Of a stretch of 64,000 nucleotides of DNA, positions 1 to 6,972 are shown piece by piece. The position numbers and the translations under genes are program-made. The stretch spans positions 1 through 64,000 of the forward strand of contig CAJUJK010000019.1 in NCBI GenBank assembly GCA_910586705.1, in the 5' to 3' direction. The notes below the pieces were generated by a model. It made no database searches and was not told where the DNA came from. It saw only the letters and a program-made list of their open reading frames with translations. Source of the stretch: an uncultured Lachnospiraceae bacterium (GTDB lineage Bacteria > Bacillota > Clostridia > Lachnospirales > Lachnospiraceae). The stretch's first letter is position 1, and each line of letters opens with the position of its first letter.

Positions 1-1
1 A

Positions 2-97
2 TCAGGCGCATCTAATCTGCATGGAACTGGTGCATCTAATTTGCAGGACAACACATCGGTTCACAGAGCAACCCGATTTCCCTTAATGATGTGCTGA
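2..97 (+). other. 3' tail of an upstream open frame with a GASNL repeat
   Basis: The second reading frame is open from the window edge to the TGA at 95-97. It contains a nearly exact 13-base repeat (from 8 and from 32) that encodes GASNL twice. It would overlap the GTG start proposed for the next gene, which fits translational coupling, and could be the C-terminus of a gene left of the window. The first frame after the stop at 37 also reads plausibly into the next gene, so a frame change within this stretch cannot be excluded. Confidence 0.25.
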
Positions 98-924
98 AAA
101 GGGCGAATGAGGAAAAGTTACAGCAGGGTTCCAAGAACAAAGAGCAGGTATTGTTCCTCGGAATTGACGTACAGCAGGACTTCATGGATAACGGCGCGTT
201 GGGGGTTCCGGGGGCGCACGGCGATGTGGAGCGCATGACAAAGTTTATCTACGACAACATGGATAAGATTGCCATGATTGCGGTTTCCATCGACACGCAT
301 ACGCCGCACCAGATTTTTCATCCGTGTTGGTGGGTGGATGAGAATGGCGATAATCCGGCTCCGTACACGCCTATTACACTGGCAGACTTGGATTCCGGCA
401 AGTACAAGGCTGTAATCAATCCGATTGCGAGCCGTGAGTATGTAGAGCATCTGGAAAAGGACGGCAAGAAAACGCTCTGCATATGGTCCTACCATTGCTT
501 ACAGGGTACGTCCGGCGCAGCGTTGGAGAATCAGTTTGCCAATATGGTGTACTTCCATTCCGTAGCGAAGAAAGAGCCTACCATCCGGCTTGTAAAGGGC
601 TCCGATCCGCTCAGTGAGATGTACGGCATCATCAAGCCCGAATATGACCGCAAAGGCTATATCAACATTGAGTTCCTGAATAAGTTGGAGCAGTACGACA
701 AGGTTGTGATTGCTGGGGAAGCGAAGAGCCATTGCGTTTTGGAGAGCATCAGGCAGATTTTGGAGTATTACGCAAGCAAGCCGGAAGTCACGAAGAAAAT
801 CTACATATTGGAGGATTGTATGTCATCAATCCCCGGCTTTGAGGATGCCACAGAAAAGGCGTTCGCAGACTTCAAGGCAGCGTACCATGTAAACATCGTG
901 AAAAGCACAGACAATATTCTGTAA
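91..924 (+). CDS. Nicotinamidase/isochorismatase-family cysteine hydrolase
   Basis: This is a 277-residue member of the isochorismatase-like cysteine hydrolase family. The likely triad is Asp26 (in IDVQQDF), Lys169 (LVKGSD) and Cys215 (GEAKSHCV). A metal-site motif Asp68-x-His70 is followed by His73 and His77 (DTHTPHQIFHP). The stretch WSYHCLQGTSGAAL matches the nicotinamidase WPxHCxxGTxGA signature, so amidohydrolysis of nicotinamide or a related amide is the best guess; the substrate is not proven. The start is a GTG with no good Shine-Dalgarno, and the frame is open upstream to 40, so the N-terminus is uncertain. It is 15 bases from the vWA gene and appears to be co-transcribed with the vWA-PP2C-kinase set, which suggests a shared function, perhaps NAD-related. 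Confidence 0.8.
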   Translation: MLKRANEEKLQQGSKNKEQVLFLGIDVQQDFMDNGALGVPGAHGDVERMTKFIYDNMDKIAMIAVSIDTHTPHQIFHPCWWVDENGDNPAPYTPITLADLDSGKYKAVINPIASREYVEHLEKDGKKTLCIWSYHCLQGTSGAALENQFANMVYFHSVAKKEPTIRLVKGSDPLSEMYGIIKPEYDRKGYINIEFLNKLEQYDKVVIAGEAKSHCVLESIRQILEYYASKPEVTKKIYILEDCMSSIPGFEDATEKAFADFKAAYHVNIVKSTDNIL

Positions 925-939
925 GGGAGGAAAAGGGTT

Positions 940-1611
940 ATGGCATATGAAGAAATTGAAATGGACGGTCTGGAAGATGTGGAAGCGGCGAATACTTCCG
1001 TTGATGAGATTGACAGTGAGAATATCAACCTGATTTTTGTCGGCATTGACCGGTCTGGCTCCATGTACCCATTCAGGGGAGATATGGGTAAGTCTTTGGG
1101 AGATTTCAAGGACGCTCTGACTGATTCCAAAGAGGCAGACAATATCCTTGTGGCGAGGGCGGACTTTGCAGATACGGCGGTTGTCGGCGGCTACAAACGG
1201 ATTACTGAGTTTGACACGGCGTATCAGAGCGGCGGCTGCACGGCGATGTTTGACACAATCGTTGACGGCACGAAGAAGCTGAGAGAATACCGCGATTATC
1301 TGAAAAATGAGGGCATGAGGGTTAAGGCGGTGTTTGCGATATTCAGTGACGGCGAAGATAATGTGTCGAATAACAACTTCGGCGATGCGAAGAAAGCAGT
1401 GGAATATCTGAACAACGAGGAAATCGTAACGGCGTTTATCAGCTTCGGCGGCGAGGCAACGCAGACAGCAAATGACCTTGGTTTCAGGAGCATACTTAAT
1501 GTGAATAGTTCTGCATCTGAACTGAGGAAAGCGTTCAACTGCTTGTCTAAGTCGGTTATCGAGAACTCAAAGAGTGCCGTATCGAAACAGGACGATTTCT
1601 TTGACGTATAA
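940..1611 (+). CDS. vWA-domain protein, TerY-like
   Basis: This 223-residue cytosolic von Willebrand factor A domain has a complete MIDAS metal site: DRSGS at Asp37-Ser39-Ser41, Thr101 in GGCTAMFD and Asp137 in FSDGED. TerY proteins are single vWA domains that recur beside a PP2C phosphatase and a protein kinase (the TerY-P triad). Here the next two genes are exactly those, so it is probably the scaffold or target of that phosphorylation switch. The N-terminal 28 residues are acidic and precede the fold. A good ribosome site (GGGAGG) precedes the ATG. A hairpin terminator or attenuator lies between this gene and the phosphatase. Confidence 0.85.
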   Translation: MAYEEIEMDGLEDVEAANTSVDEIDSENINLIFVGIDRSGSMYPFRGDMGKSLGDFKDALTDSKEADNILVARADFADTAVVGGYKRITEFDTAYQSGGCTAMFDTIVDGTKKLREYRDYLKNEGMRVKAVFAIFSDGEDNVSNNNFGDAKKAVEYLNNEEIVTAFISFGGEATQTANDLGFRSILNVNSSASELRKAFNCLSKSVIENSKSAVSKQDDFFDV

Positions 1612-1626
1612 GAATGAGAGAGTAAG

Positions 1627-1658
1627 GGCGGCGATCCGATTGTGGGTTGCCGCCTTTT
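1627..1658 (+). terminator. Hairpin with T-run between vWA and PP2C genes
   Basis: GGCGGC (1627-1632) pairs with GCCGCC (1649-1654) and is followed by TTTT. It lies in a 61-base gap before the GGAGG of the PP2C gene. It may be an attenuator that lowers phosphatase and kinase expression relative to vWA. Confidence 0.6.
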
Positions 1659-1672
1659 GTTAGGAGGAAAGC

Positions 1673-2329
1673 ATGGTAGTAACGAAAATAGGACAGCAAC
1701 ACATTGAGTATGGGATAAACTGTCAGGATTACGGCATGGAGAAGAACGGCGTAAAGATAGTATGCGACGGCTGCTCAGAGGGGAAACATTCCGAGGTTGG
1801 CGCAAAAACATTCTGTCATCTCATGGAGTATGGGGATTCAAAATATCACACGGCAAAGCCACTGGAGGTTGAATTTCGGAAAATGGTGGAAATGTTCGGT
1901 CAGACACCGGCAACCGTCCGGGACTTCCTTTGTTTTACAATCCTCATGGTGGTAGAAACGGAGAGCGAGTTCATTGTTTCATATTGCGGAGATGGGTTCA
2001 TTATTCAGGAATTTGTGGACGGCAGATTTATTGTCGAAGAATTGAACGATGGGGAGTACCCAAAGTATTTCGCTTATAACTATGTTGATCCTGATTCTCT
2101 GAAATATTATAAGGACGGCGTTAGTTTTCAGACAAGAGTATATCCAAAAGACACATATAAGAACATCGGAATTGCCTCAGACGGTATCAGGTTTGCCGTG
2201 AAAAACGCGGACGATGATATTCATGCCGGATTCGTAGAGGCGGTGCGAAGCGGCAAGGCGGCGAAGCTGAAAAGGTTCATAAACAAGCACCAGAGCGTCT
2301 TTAAGGACGATACGACAGTGGTATTTTAG
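1673..2329 (+). CDS. PP2C-family serine/threonine phosphatase
   Basis: This 218-residue metal-dependent phosphatase has the PP2C metal ligands in order: Asp19 (NCQDYG), Asp32-Gly33 (VCDGCSEG), Asp170 (IASDGI) and a C-terminal KDDTTVVF with Asp212/213. There is no membrane segment. It lies between the vWA gene and the kinase gene, the standard TerY-P arrangement, so it probably reverses phosphorylation by the kinase of the vWA protein or of the kinase itself. It is preceded by TAGGAGG, six bases from the ATG. The protein is short for PP2C (usually about 240-260 residues), as expected for stand-alone bacterial forms in such triads. Confidence 0.85.
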   Translation: MVVTKIGQQHIEYGINCQDYGMEKNGVKIVCDGCSEGKHSEVGAKTFCHLMEYGDSKYHTAKPLEVEFRKMVEMFGQTPATVRDFLCFTILMVVETESEFIVSYCGDGFIIQEFVDGRFIVEELNDGEYPKYFAYNYVDPDSLKYYKDGVSFQTRVYPKDTYKNIGIASDGIRFAVKNADDDIHAGFVEAVRSGKAAKLKRFINKHQSVFKDDTTVVF

Positions 2330-2338
2330 GAGGGCGGC

Positions 2339-4054
2339 ATGAAAACAGCAATTACGAAAATAGGAATGGATAAGCTGCGGAATATGACACCTATGGCGGA
2401 GGGAGGCGAGGGGTTCATATATGAGTATGGCGGCGATATTCTGAAAATCTACAAAAAGAATGTGGATATTGCCTCAAAGGAAAAGAAGATAACCTTGCTG
2501 ATTCAGAAGAACCTCCCTAAAGAGGTTGTGAAGCCCATACAGCCTGTCTATGACACACACAATAACTTTATCGGCTATATCATGCCAAAGGTATCGGGAG
2601 AGGAAATAAGGGTACTCACGAATAAGAAATACCTCAAAGCGAACGGCATAGGCACAAACGACATCCTTAAAATGCTTGTGCGGATTCAGGAAGTGGTTGA
2701 GCAGATTCACAAGGTCGGCGTTTACATAGGCGATCTGAACGATCAGAACATTTTGTTTGACGCAAGGGGAGATGTATTTTTCATTGACTGTGACAGTTGG
2801 AGCATAGGTACGGAAAAGTGCGAAGTCGTAATGGACCTTTACCGTGATCCGCTTATGAGCGGAAATGACTTCTCCGAAAGTACGGATTTGTATGCGGAGA
2901 GCATACTGATCTGGAAAACCATAACGAGAATACATCCCCACGGAGGAACGATGAACCCTGATATTGATATTATGGAGCGCATGAAGCGCGGCATTTCCGT
3001 AATCGACAATCCGGCGGTAAAAATACCACGGACAATCAAGCCGTGGAGAAATCTTAGTCCGTTGCTCATAGAGTCTCTGAAAAAGGTATTTGAGAATAAG
3101 AGCCGTTCTCTTGGAAGAGAGTTGGCGGATATGTACGCCAATCTGAAATTCTGCGACAAGGATCAGGAATATTATTATGGGAAATTCGACCGCTGCCCGC
3201 TGTGCGATGTCAATGCGGCAGTAATCAGCAAGCCGAAATCCCAGGGCGTGATGGGAGGATTGACATTGTATGCTGTTCTGAACGAACGCGATGTCAAGGT
3301 TGTTCTGAGTGAGAGCTGTTATATAGGAACGGACGGAAATGCGGTAAACATCGCCAACAATCATCGCTTGGCTTACCAGAAAGGTAAGTTCTATCATTTC
3401 TTTTCCGATGGAGGGTTGGTACTGACTGATGCAGACAATATCTATTTCACGACAAAAAAGGACACATACAGCATACGGAAACGCCACAAGGGCCCTATAT
3501 ATGTGTCAGGCGTGGATATTTACTATATATCCCCGGCAAACACGTTTACGAGGCTATCTGCTACGGATAATGGGAATGGTATTCGCTCTATTGCGAAGTG
3601 CAGCTACGATTCCTATTTTGCAGTAGATGGCGGCGAATACTGCATTGTGAATAAGTATGACGGCAATCTGATTATAAACCGCAACGGAATGAATGTGGAA
3701 TTGCCGCATCAGGGAAGCATCATAAACTACGGAATCCACAGGGACCGTGTGAGCGGCAAGTGGCTTGTTGTACTGCAGGACGGCTCCGGCGTATTCAGAA
3801 CCGTTGTTATATGTGGAAACGCCGTGGAGTATGACACGGATCAGATTAAATATGAGTGCAGTCTTGGAAACCTCTGCCTATCAAACAGCACAATCTATAT
3901 TCCGATTGATGGAAAGATCAGAGGGTACTCGTACCAGAAACAGGCATTTAAGGACTTTGAGTGCGATGTTGTTACGCCGGATAGCCGCCTGATAAAGAAC
4001 GGCGCGGCATTTACGATTGTGAATGACGAGAACATATATAAGTTGGGAAAGTGA
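2339..4054 (+). CDS. Serine/threonine protein kinase with C-terminal beta-rich domain (TerY-P triad kinase)
   Basis: This is a 571-residue protein. Residues 1 to about 275 form a divergent protein-kinase domain: glycine loop AEGGEGFIYE (20-29), ATP lysine Lys36 (ILKIYK), catalytic loop GDLNDQNIL with Asp132 and Asn137, and a metal aspartate in IDCD (Asp150/Asp152) instead of a normal DFG. A CPLC knuckle at 286-289 marks the domain border. The last 270 residues are beta-rich with repeated short strands (SCYIGTDGNA, VDIYYISPA), propeller-like, and have no recognised family. It starts nine bases after the phosphatase stop, behind GGAGGG. Kinase plus PP2C plus vWA is the TerY-P set; what it phosphorylates is unknown. 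Confidence 0.82.
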   Translation: MKTAITKIGMDKLRNMTPMAEGGEGFIYEYGGDILKIYKKNVDIASKEKKITLLIQKNLPKEVVKPIQPVYDTHNNFIGYIMPKVSGEEIRVLTNKKYLKANGIGTNDILKMLVRIQEVVEQIHKVGVYIGDLNDQNILFDARGDVFFIDCDSWSIGTEKCEVVMDLYRDPLMSGNDFSESTDLYAESILIWKTITRIHPHGGTMNPDIDIMERMKRGISVIDNPAVKIPRTIKPWRNLSPLLIESLKKVFENKSRSLGRELADMYANLKFCDKDQEYYYGKFDRCPLCDVNAAVISKPKSQGVMGGLTLYAVLNERDVKVVLSESCYIGTDGNAVNIANNHRLAYQKGKFYHFFSDGGLVLTDADNIYFTTKKDTYSIRKRHKGPIYVSGVDIYYISPANTFTRLSATDNGNGIRSIAKCSYDSYFAVDGGEYCIVNKYDGNLIINRNGMNVELPHQGSIINYGIHRDRVSGKWLVVLQDGSGVFRTVVICGNAVEYDTDQIKYECSLGNLCLSNSTIYIPIDGKIRGYSYQKQAFKDFECDVVTPDSRLIKNGAAFTIVNDENIYKLGK

Positions 4055-4060
4055 GGGAGC

Positions 4061-4444
4061 ATGGAAAGGCTGACAGAGAAAGAATTATACAATGGGCGCA
4101 TTTGTTATACAAAGTGCCGATACACAAACTGCAAAGACCGTTGCTCAGATTGCGATATTCCAGAGGAAGCGGCGAAAAAGCTGAAACAATATGAGGATCA
4201 GGAAGAGAACGGAGAACTCTTGAATATCCCTTGCAAAATCGGAGACGTGTTATATGTCAAAATGCAGGACGGAGGATATGCGGAGGGAGAGGTTAGAGAT
4301 TACATATACTTTATATCCTGCGGATTTTGTGTTGTTATTACATCGACAAAAGGAGAGTTTAATAAGCAGAACATTCCGTTTTCTGAATTTGGGAGGACAA
4401 TATTCAAAACAAAGGACGAAGCGGAAGCTGTGTTGAGAAAGTGA
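4061..4444 (+). CDS. Small Cys-rich phage protein
   Basis: This 127-residue protein of unknown function has five cysteines in the first 38 residues (CYTKCRYTNCKDRCSDC), suggesting a small metal-binding knot, then a short helix (EEAAKKLKQYEDQEENG) and a beta-rich part that begins IGDVLYVKMQDGGYAEGEV. Proteins with this Cys-rich start and helix are common in Clostridia phages. It begins seven bases after the kinase stop with a short GGGAG site, so it is in the same transcript. No catalytic motif is seen. Confidence 0.7.
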   Translation: MERLTEKELYNGRICYTKCRYTNCKDRCSDCDIPEEAAKKLKQYEDQEENGELLNIPCKIGDVLYVKMQDGGYAEGEVRDYIYFISCGFCVVITSTKGEFNKQNIPFSEFGRTIFKTKDEAEAVLRK

Positions 4445-4452
4445 GGAAAGAT

Positions 4453-4761
4453 ATGAAAGTAGGAGATACGGTTACATGGAAAAGCAGAGAATACGAACCA
4501 GAAAAGACAGGGGAAATCATCGCCATTATTCCGGCGGGCAATATGGTAAGTCCGCATATTCCCAAGACGGCAAAGGCAAGCCATATTAAGGTAGGCGGCG
4601 AAAGAAGTATACATAACCGCGTTCTGGTTGCGGTTCCCGCCGGAAAAGATAATCAGCTTACACATTATTACTGTCCGGCAGAAAAAGTTATCATAGAGCA
4701 AAATTACACCATTGCTGCCAAACAGAAAAATAACTTCGGAGGACATAATCAGCATGAATGA
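4453..4761 (+). CDS. Small phage protein, unknown
   Basis: This 102-residue protein starts MKVGDTVTWKSREYEP. The ATG at 4453 is chosen because GAGGAAAG lies just upstream and in-frame GTG 4441 would overlap the previous gene. It is beta-rich and resembles a small barrel; the opening MKVGDTVxW is typical of SH3-like or KOW-like folds, but no family can be assigned. The stop overlaps the next start, indicating translational coupling. Confidence 0.6.
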   Translation: MKVGDTVTWKSREYEPEKTGEIIAIIPAGNMVSPHIPKTAKASHIKVGGERSIHNRVLVAVPAGKDNQLTHYYCPAEKVIIEQNYTIAAKQKNNFGGHNQHE

Positions 4762-4933
4762 TTTGGTTAAGAGAGAGGATGTATGGAAAACGGTGCAGAG
4801 AGTATGTAATCAGTACAATATGTGCTTTGATCCTGATTACGAAAGCAAAAGAGCCGGATCATTCGGTGTTGATTTGCCAAAAGCTATTATGGATATTCCG
4901 GCGGCGGATGAACAGAAAGAGGGGGAAGTGTGA
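4754..4933 (+). CDS. Small phage protein, unknown
   Basis: This 59-residue acidic ORF begins MNDLVKREDVWKTVQRV. It starts inside the end of the previous gene (ATG 4754, stop of the previous gene at 4759-4761) with GGAGG eleven bases upstream. It ends just before the next ATG. It has a helical N-terminus and no recognised motif. The spacing and coupling support it as a real gene. Confidence 0.6.
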   Translation: MNDLVKREDVWKTVQRVCNQYNMCFDPDYESKRAGSFGVDLPKAIMDIPAADEQKEGEV

Positions 4934-5350
4934 ATGAATGTTTTAATAAATCCCGGCAGCGGGCCTGTTGGAAGAGAAGTATCATGGGATAATGCCTATG
5001 AGAATATCAAGGCTTATATCGCAGACTGCGAAATCCCTATGAGGATTGTCAGCTCACAGCATGAGGACGATGATGGGCGGTATCTGTTCGTTCTAAGGAA
5101 TGACGAGTACGACTACCAGATAGAGGTTGAAATGCCGGGACTTCCGCTTGAATCGGTCAGGTATGTTAAAGGAGATGAAAGAAATATACTCGACTTCCCA
5201 CGGCTGTATGTTGACGGCAGCAGTTGGATTTGGTACATAGGAACCGTAAAAAAGGAAAACGTCAAAGAGATACTGGAAGAGCGGGCGGAAGAAATGAGAG
5301 AGGAATTGTATAGGATCAGCGGACAGATTAAAGAATTGGAGGATAAGTGA
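4934..5350 (+). CDS. Phage protein, unknown
   Basis: This 138-residue protein has an alpha/beta N-terminal two thirds and a charged C-terminal helix (EILEERAEEMREELYRI) that may be a short coiled coil. It starts directly after the preceding stop, with GGGGGAAG as ribosome site. No family is recognised. The stop overlaps the next start (TGATG). Confidence 0.6.
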   Translation: MNVLINPGSGPVGREVSWDNAYENIKAYIADCEIPMRIVSSQHEDDDGRYLFVLRNDEYDYQIEVEMPGLPLESVRYVKGDERNILDFPRLYVDGSSWIWYIGTVKKENVKEILEERAEEMREELYRISGQIKELEDK

Positions 5351-5730
5351 TGCAGTATAAACCAGAAAACGTTGATACAGATAAGGCATTGGCATATATC
5401 GAAACTTGCCGCACAGAAGATATGAGGCGAGAGGACAAACAAATAGAATCAATTAAAAAGTACCATGAGGGAGTACGGGATGGGTTGGATAAGGCAGAAG
5501 ATATATTTAGAAGTGCTTTGTGTGAAAAGAAAGCTATTCCGGCATCTTATGATGAATGTGTAGGTAGCGCAATCCGCAAAATAGCGCAGGAACTTAATCT
5601 TGCATGTAGCGACATAGTGGAAAGCGGGAAAAGCGGAGATGAAATGTGTTCTGCTTTTGCTGAGAGAATACGGCGTTGGTGCGAAACAGGAGAAAAAGTC
5701 GATAATCTGGCGGAGGTGGCTCATGGGTAA
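5350..5730 (+). CDS. Phage protein, unknown
   Basis: This 126-residue, mostly helical protein begins at ATG 5350, which shares a base with the TGA of the previous gene. It has four cysteines but no zinc-finger spacing. There is no recognised domain. Its end overlaps the next start by eight bases, so the small-gene block 4453-6421 is one coupled unit. Confidence 0.55.
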   Translation: MQYKPENVDTDKALAYIETCRTEDMRREDKQIESIKKYHEGVRDGLDKAEDIFRSALCEKKAIPASYDECVGSAIRKIAQELNLACSDIVESGKSGDEMCSAFAERIRRWCETGEKVDNLAEVAHG

Positions 5731-6421
5731 GAAATTTGAATTAAAGCAGGAACATATCGACCTTATATCAGAATTGAACTTCAAAGGTATTGTATCTGTT
5801 GATGGTAAAGAGATTGAATACCGTCCGGCGATAGATTACAAAAGACCGTTTGGAAACAGCGGCGTAACCTATGACGTTCTGCAAAAACTCGGTCTTACTG
5901 ATGAAAATGGAGAGTATACAGAAACTAACCGAAAGAGAGCAGAACTTCTTATCGTTGAGCTTCCGGTGGCACTGGAAATTGTTGCGAAAAATAAAACCTT
6001 TACTCCGGGGGAATATGAGGTTGATAAGTATTCTGCATATTACACTTACAAAGGGTATCGTAATCTTCATTTCTGGCAGGATGCGATCAATAAGTATGGC
6101 GAAACATTTACTAATACGAAATATCTTGTAAACCTTTGTATGAGTTGCTGTGACGAAAATCCATATAGAGTTTTGAGTGAATTAAGGGAATGTGCTATGG
6201 AGAAAGTCGTTGAGGTCTTTGAACAGTATGCGATTGACAATTGGATTGAACAGCATGATTTGGCGGATTATTGTCGTTATTGCATATATGACGATGATTG
6301 CCCTCATGGGATGGTATGCTATGGCGGAGAGCCAATAGAACCTGCTTGCGCAGGAGAGATTGAAAGATTGCTTGACACCGAAACATTGTTGGAGGATTTG
6401 ATAAACGGAGAGGAAAAGTAA
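5723..6421 (+). CDS. Phage protein with C-terminal cysteine cluster, unknown
   Basis: This is a 232-residue protein. ATG 5723 is preferred over the upstream in-frame ATG at 5639 because GGAGGTGG lies seven bases before it. The middle contains TPGEYEVDKYSAYYTYKGY, a beta-rich segment, and the C-terminal third has DYCRYCIYDDDCPHGMVC, a cysteine cluster that could bind metal. Not recognised. It is the last gene before the tRNA interval. Confidence 0.55.
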   Translation: MGKKFELKQEHIDLISELNFKGIVSVDGKEIEYRPAIDYKRPFGNSGVTYDVLQKLGLTDENGEYTETNRKRAELLIVELPVALEIVAKNKTFTPGEYEVDKYSAYYTYKGYRNLHFWQDAINKYGETFTNTKYLVNLCMSCCDENPYRVLSELRECAMEKVVEVFEQYAIDNWIEQHDLADYCRYCIYDDDCPHGMVCYGGEPIEPACAGEIERLLDTETLLEDLINGEEK

Positions 6422-6471
6422 AATCGAGATTTTATTTTGAAGCAAAAACTCTCCAAAAGAGAGATTTTATC

Positions 6472-6501
6472 TTGACGGATAGACGTAACGTGTGTTAAAG
6501 T
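6472..6501 (+). promoter_or_regulatory. Possible sigma-A promoter before the tRNA genes
   Basis: TTGACG (6472-6477) is followed after 17-18 bases by TTAAAGT (6495-6501). The -35 is good and the -10 weak. It is the only candidate between the last small gene and the tRNA pair, but the terminator at 6546 lies between them. Confidence 0.3.
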
Positions 6502-6545
6502 GTATGTGAGTTGAAGTAGATGTGATTATTTTGTTTCTCTGAAAT

Positions 6546-6578
6546 GTCCGCTGTTTCGGGATAGGCGGCGGACGTTTT
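6546..6578 (+). terminator. Rho-independent terminator upstream of tRNA-Gly
   Basis: GTCCGC (6546-6551) pairs with GCGGAC (6568-6573) and is followed by GTTTTG. It lies immediately before the tRNA, so it could end the cargo transcript or act as a processing hairpin. Confidence 0.55.
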
Positions 6579-6649
6579 GCCGGAATGGTGTAACGGCAAC
6601 ACAGCACATTTCCAATGTGCGTATGTGGGTTCGATTCCCACTTTCGGCT
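6579..6649 (+). tRNA. tRNA-Gly (TCC)
   Basis: A full cloverleaf can be drawn: acceptor GCCGGAA paired to TTTCGGC (one G-T), a D arm with GGTGTAACGGC, anticodon stem GCACA/TGTGC with loop TTTCCAA, and T arm GTGGG-TTCGATT-CCCAC. The anticodon TCC reads GGA codons. No CCA is encoded. It sits in the prophage next to an initiator-like tRNA. Confidence 0.93.
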
Positions 6650-6652
6650 TAT

Positions 6653-6726
6653 AGCAGAGTGGAGCAGTCTGGTAGCTTGCCGGGTTCATACCCCGGAGGT
6701 CATGGGTTCAAATCCCATCTCTGCAA
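6653..6726 (+). tRNA. Initiator-like tRNA-Met (CAT)
   Basis: The anticodon loop TTCATAC in stem CCGGG/CCCGG gives CAT. The initiator hallmarks are present: three G-C pairs next to the anticodon loop, an unpaired first position (A6653 opposite A6725), and the D-arm sequence GTGGAGCAGTCTGGTAGC, as in bacterial tRNA-fMet. The T arm is ATGGG-TTCAAAT-CCCAT. No CCA is encoded. It follows the Gly tRNA by three bases. Confidence 0.9.
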
Positions 6727-6759
6727 TTTGTTCTTAAAGGCATTAAAAGAGAGGCACAC

Positions 6760-6933
6760 ATGGATAATCAGTTTGTTGATGTGTACTGTCCGAATTGCAT
6801 CGAACGTTACAGCAGGAAGAAACTCCTGTTTCAACGTAGCCCTGACAGCAAAGGCACAGTGAGTATCATGTGCCGAGGATGCAAAGATGTTATCAAAATT
6901 AAATTAGAAAGAGAGCCGATGAGCCGTAAATGA
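6760..6933 (+). CDS. Small Com-like zinc-finger protein
   Basis: This 57-residue ORF has two CxxC knuckles: YCPNC near residues 9-13 and MCRGC near 37-41, separated by KLLFQRS and followed by IKIKLE. The pattern Cys-x2-Cys, LLF, Cys-x2-Cys resembles the phage Mu Com family of small nucleic-acid-binding zinc fingers, which activate translation of the modification gene mom. No mom-like gene is in the window, so the Com assignment is only by shape. The ribosome site is AAGAGAGG before the ATG. The 3' end overlaps a terminator hairpin. Confidence 0.65.
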   Translation: MDNQFVDVYCPNCIERYSRKKLLFQRSPDSKGTVSIMCRGCKDVIKIKLEREPMSRK

Positions 6934-6954
6934 TATGGGTTGTCGGCTCTTTTT
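6912..6954 (+). terminator. Terminator overlapping the end of the zinc-finger gene
   Basis: AGAGCCGA (6912-6919) pairs with TCGGCTCT (6943-6950) and is followed by a T-run ending at 6954. It lies just before the portal gene and would insulate the structural operon from tRNA transcription. Confidence 0.7.
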
Positions 6955-6972
6955 CGTTATGGAGGAATAAAC

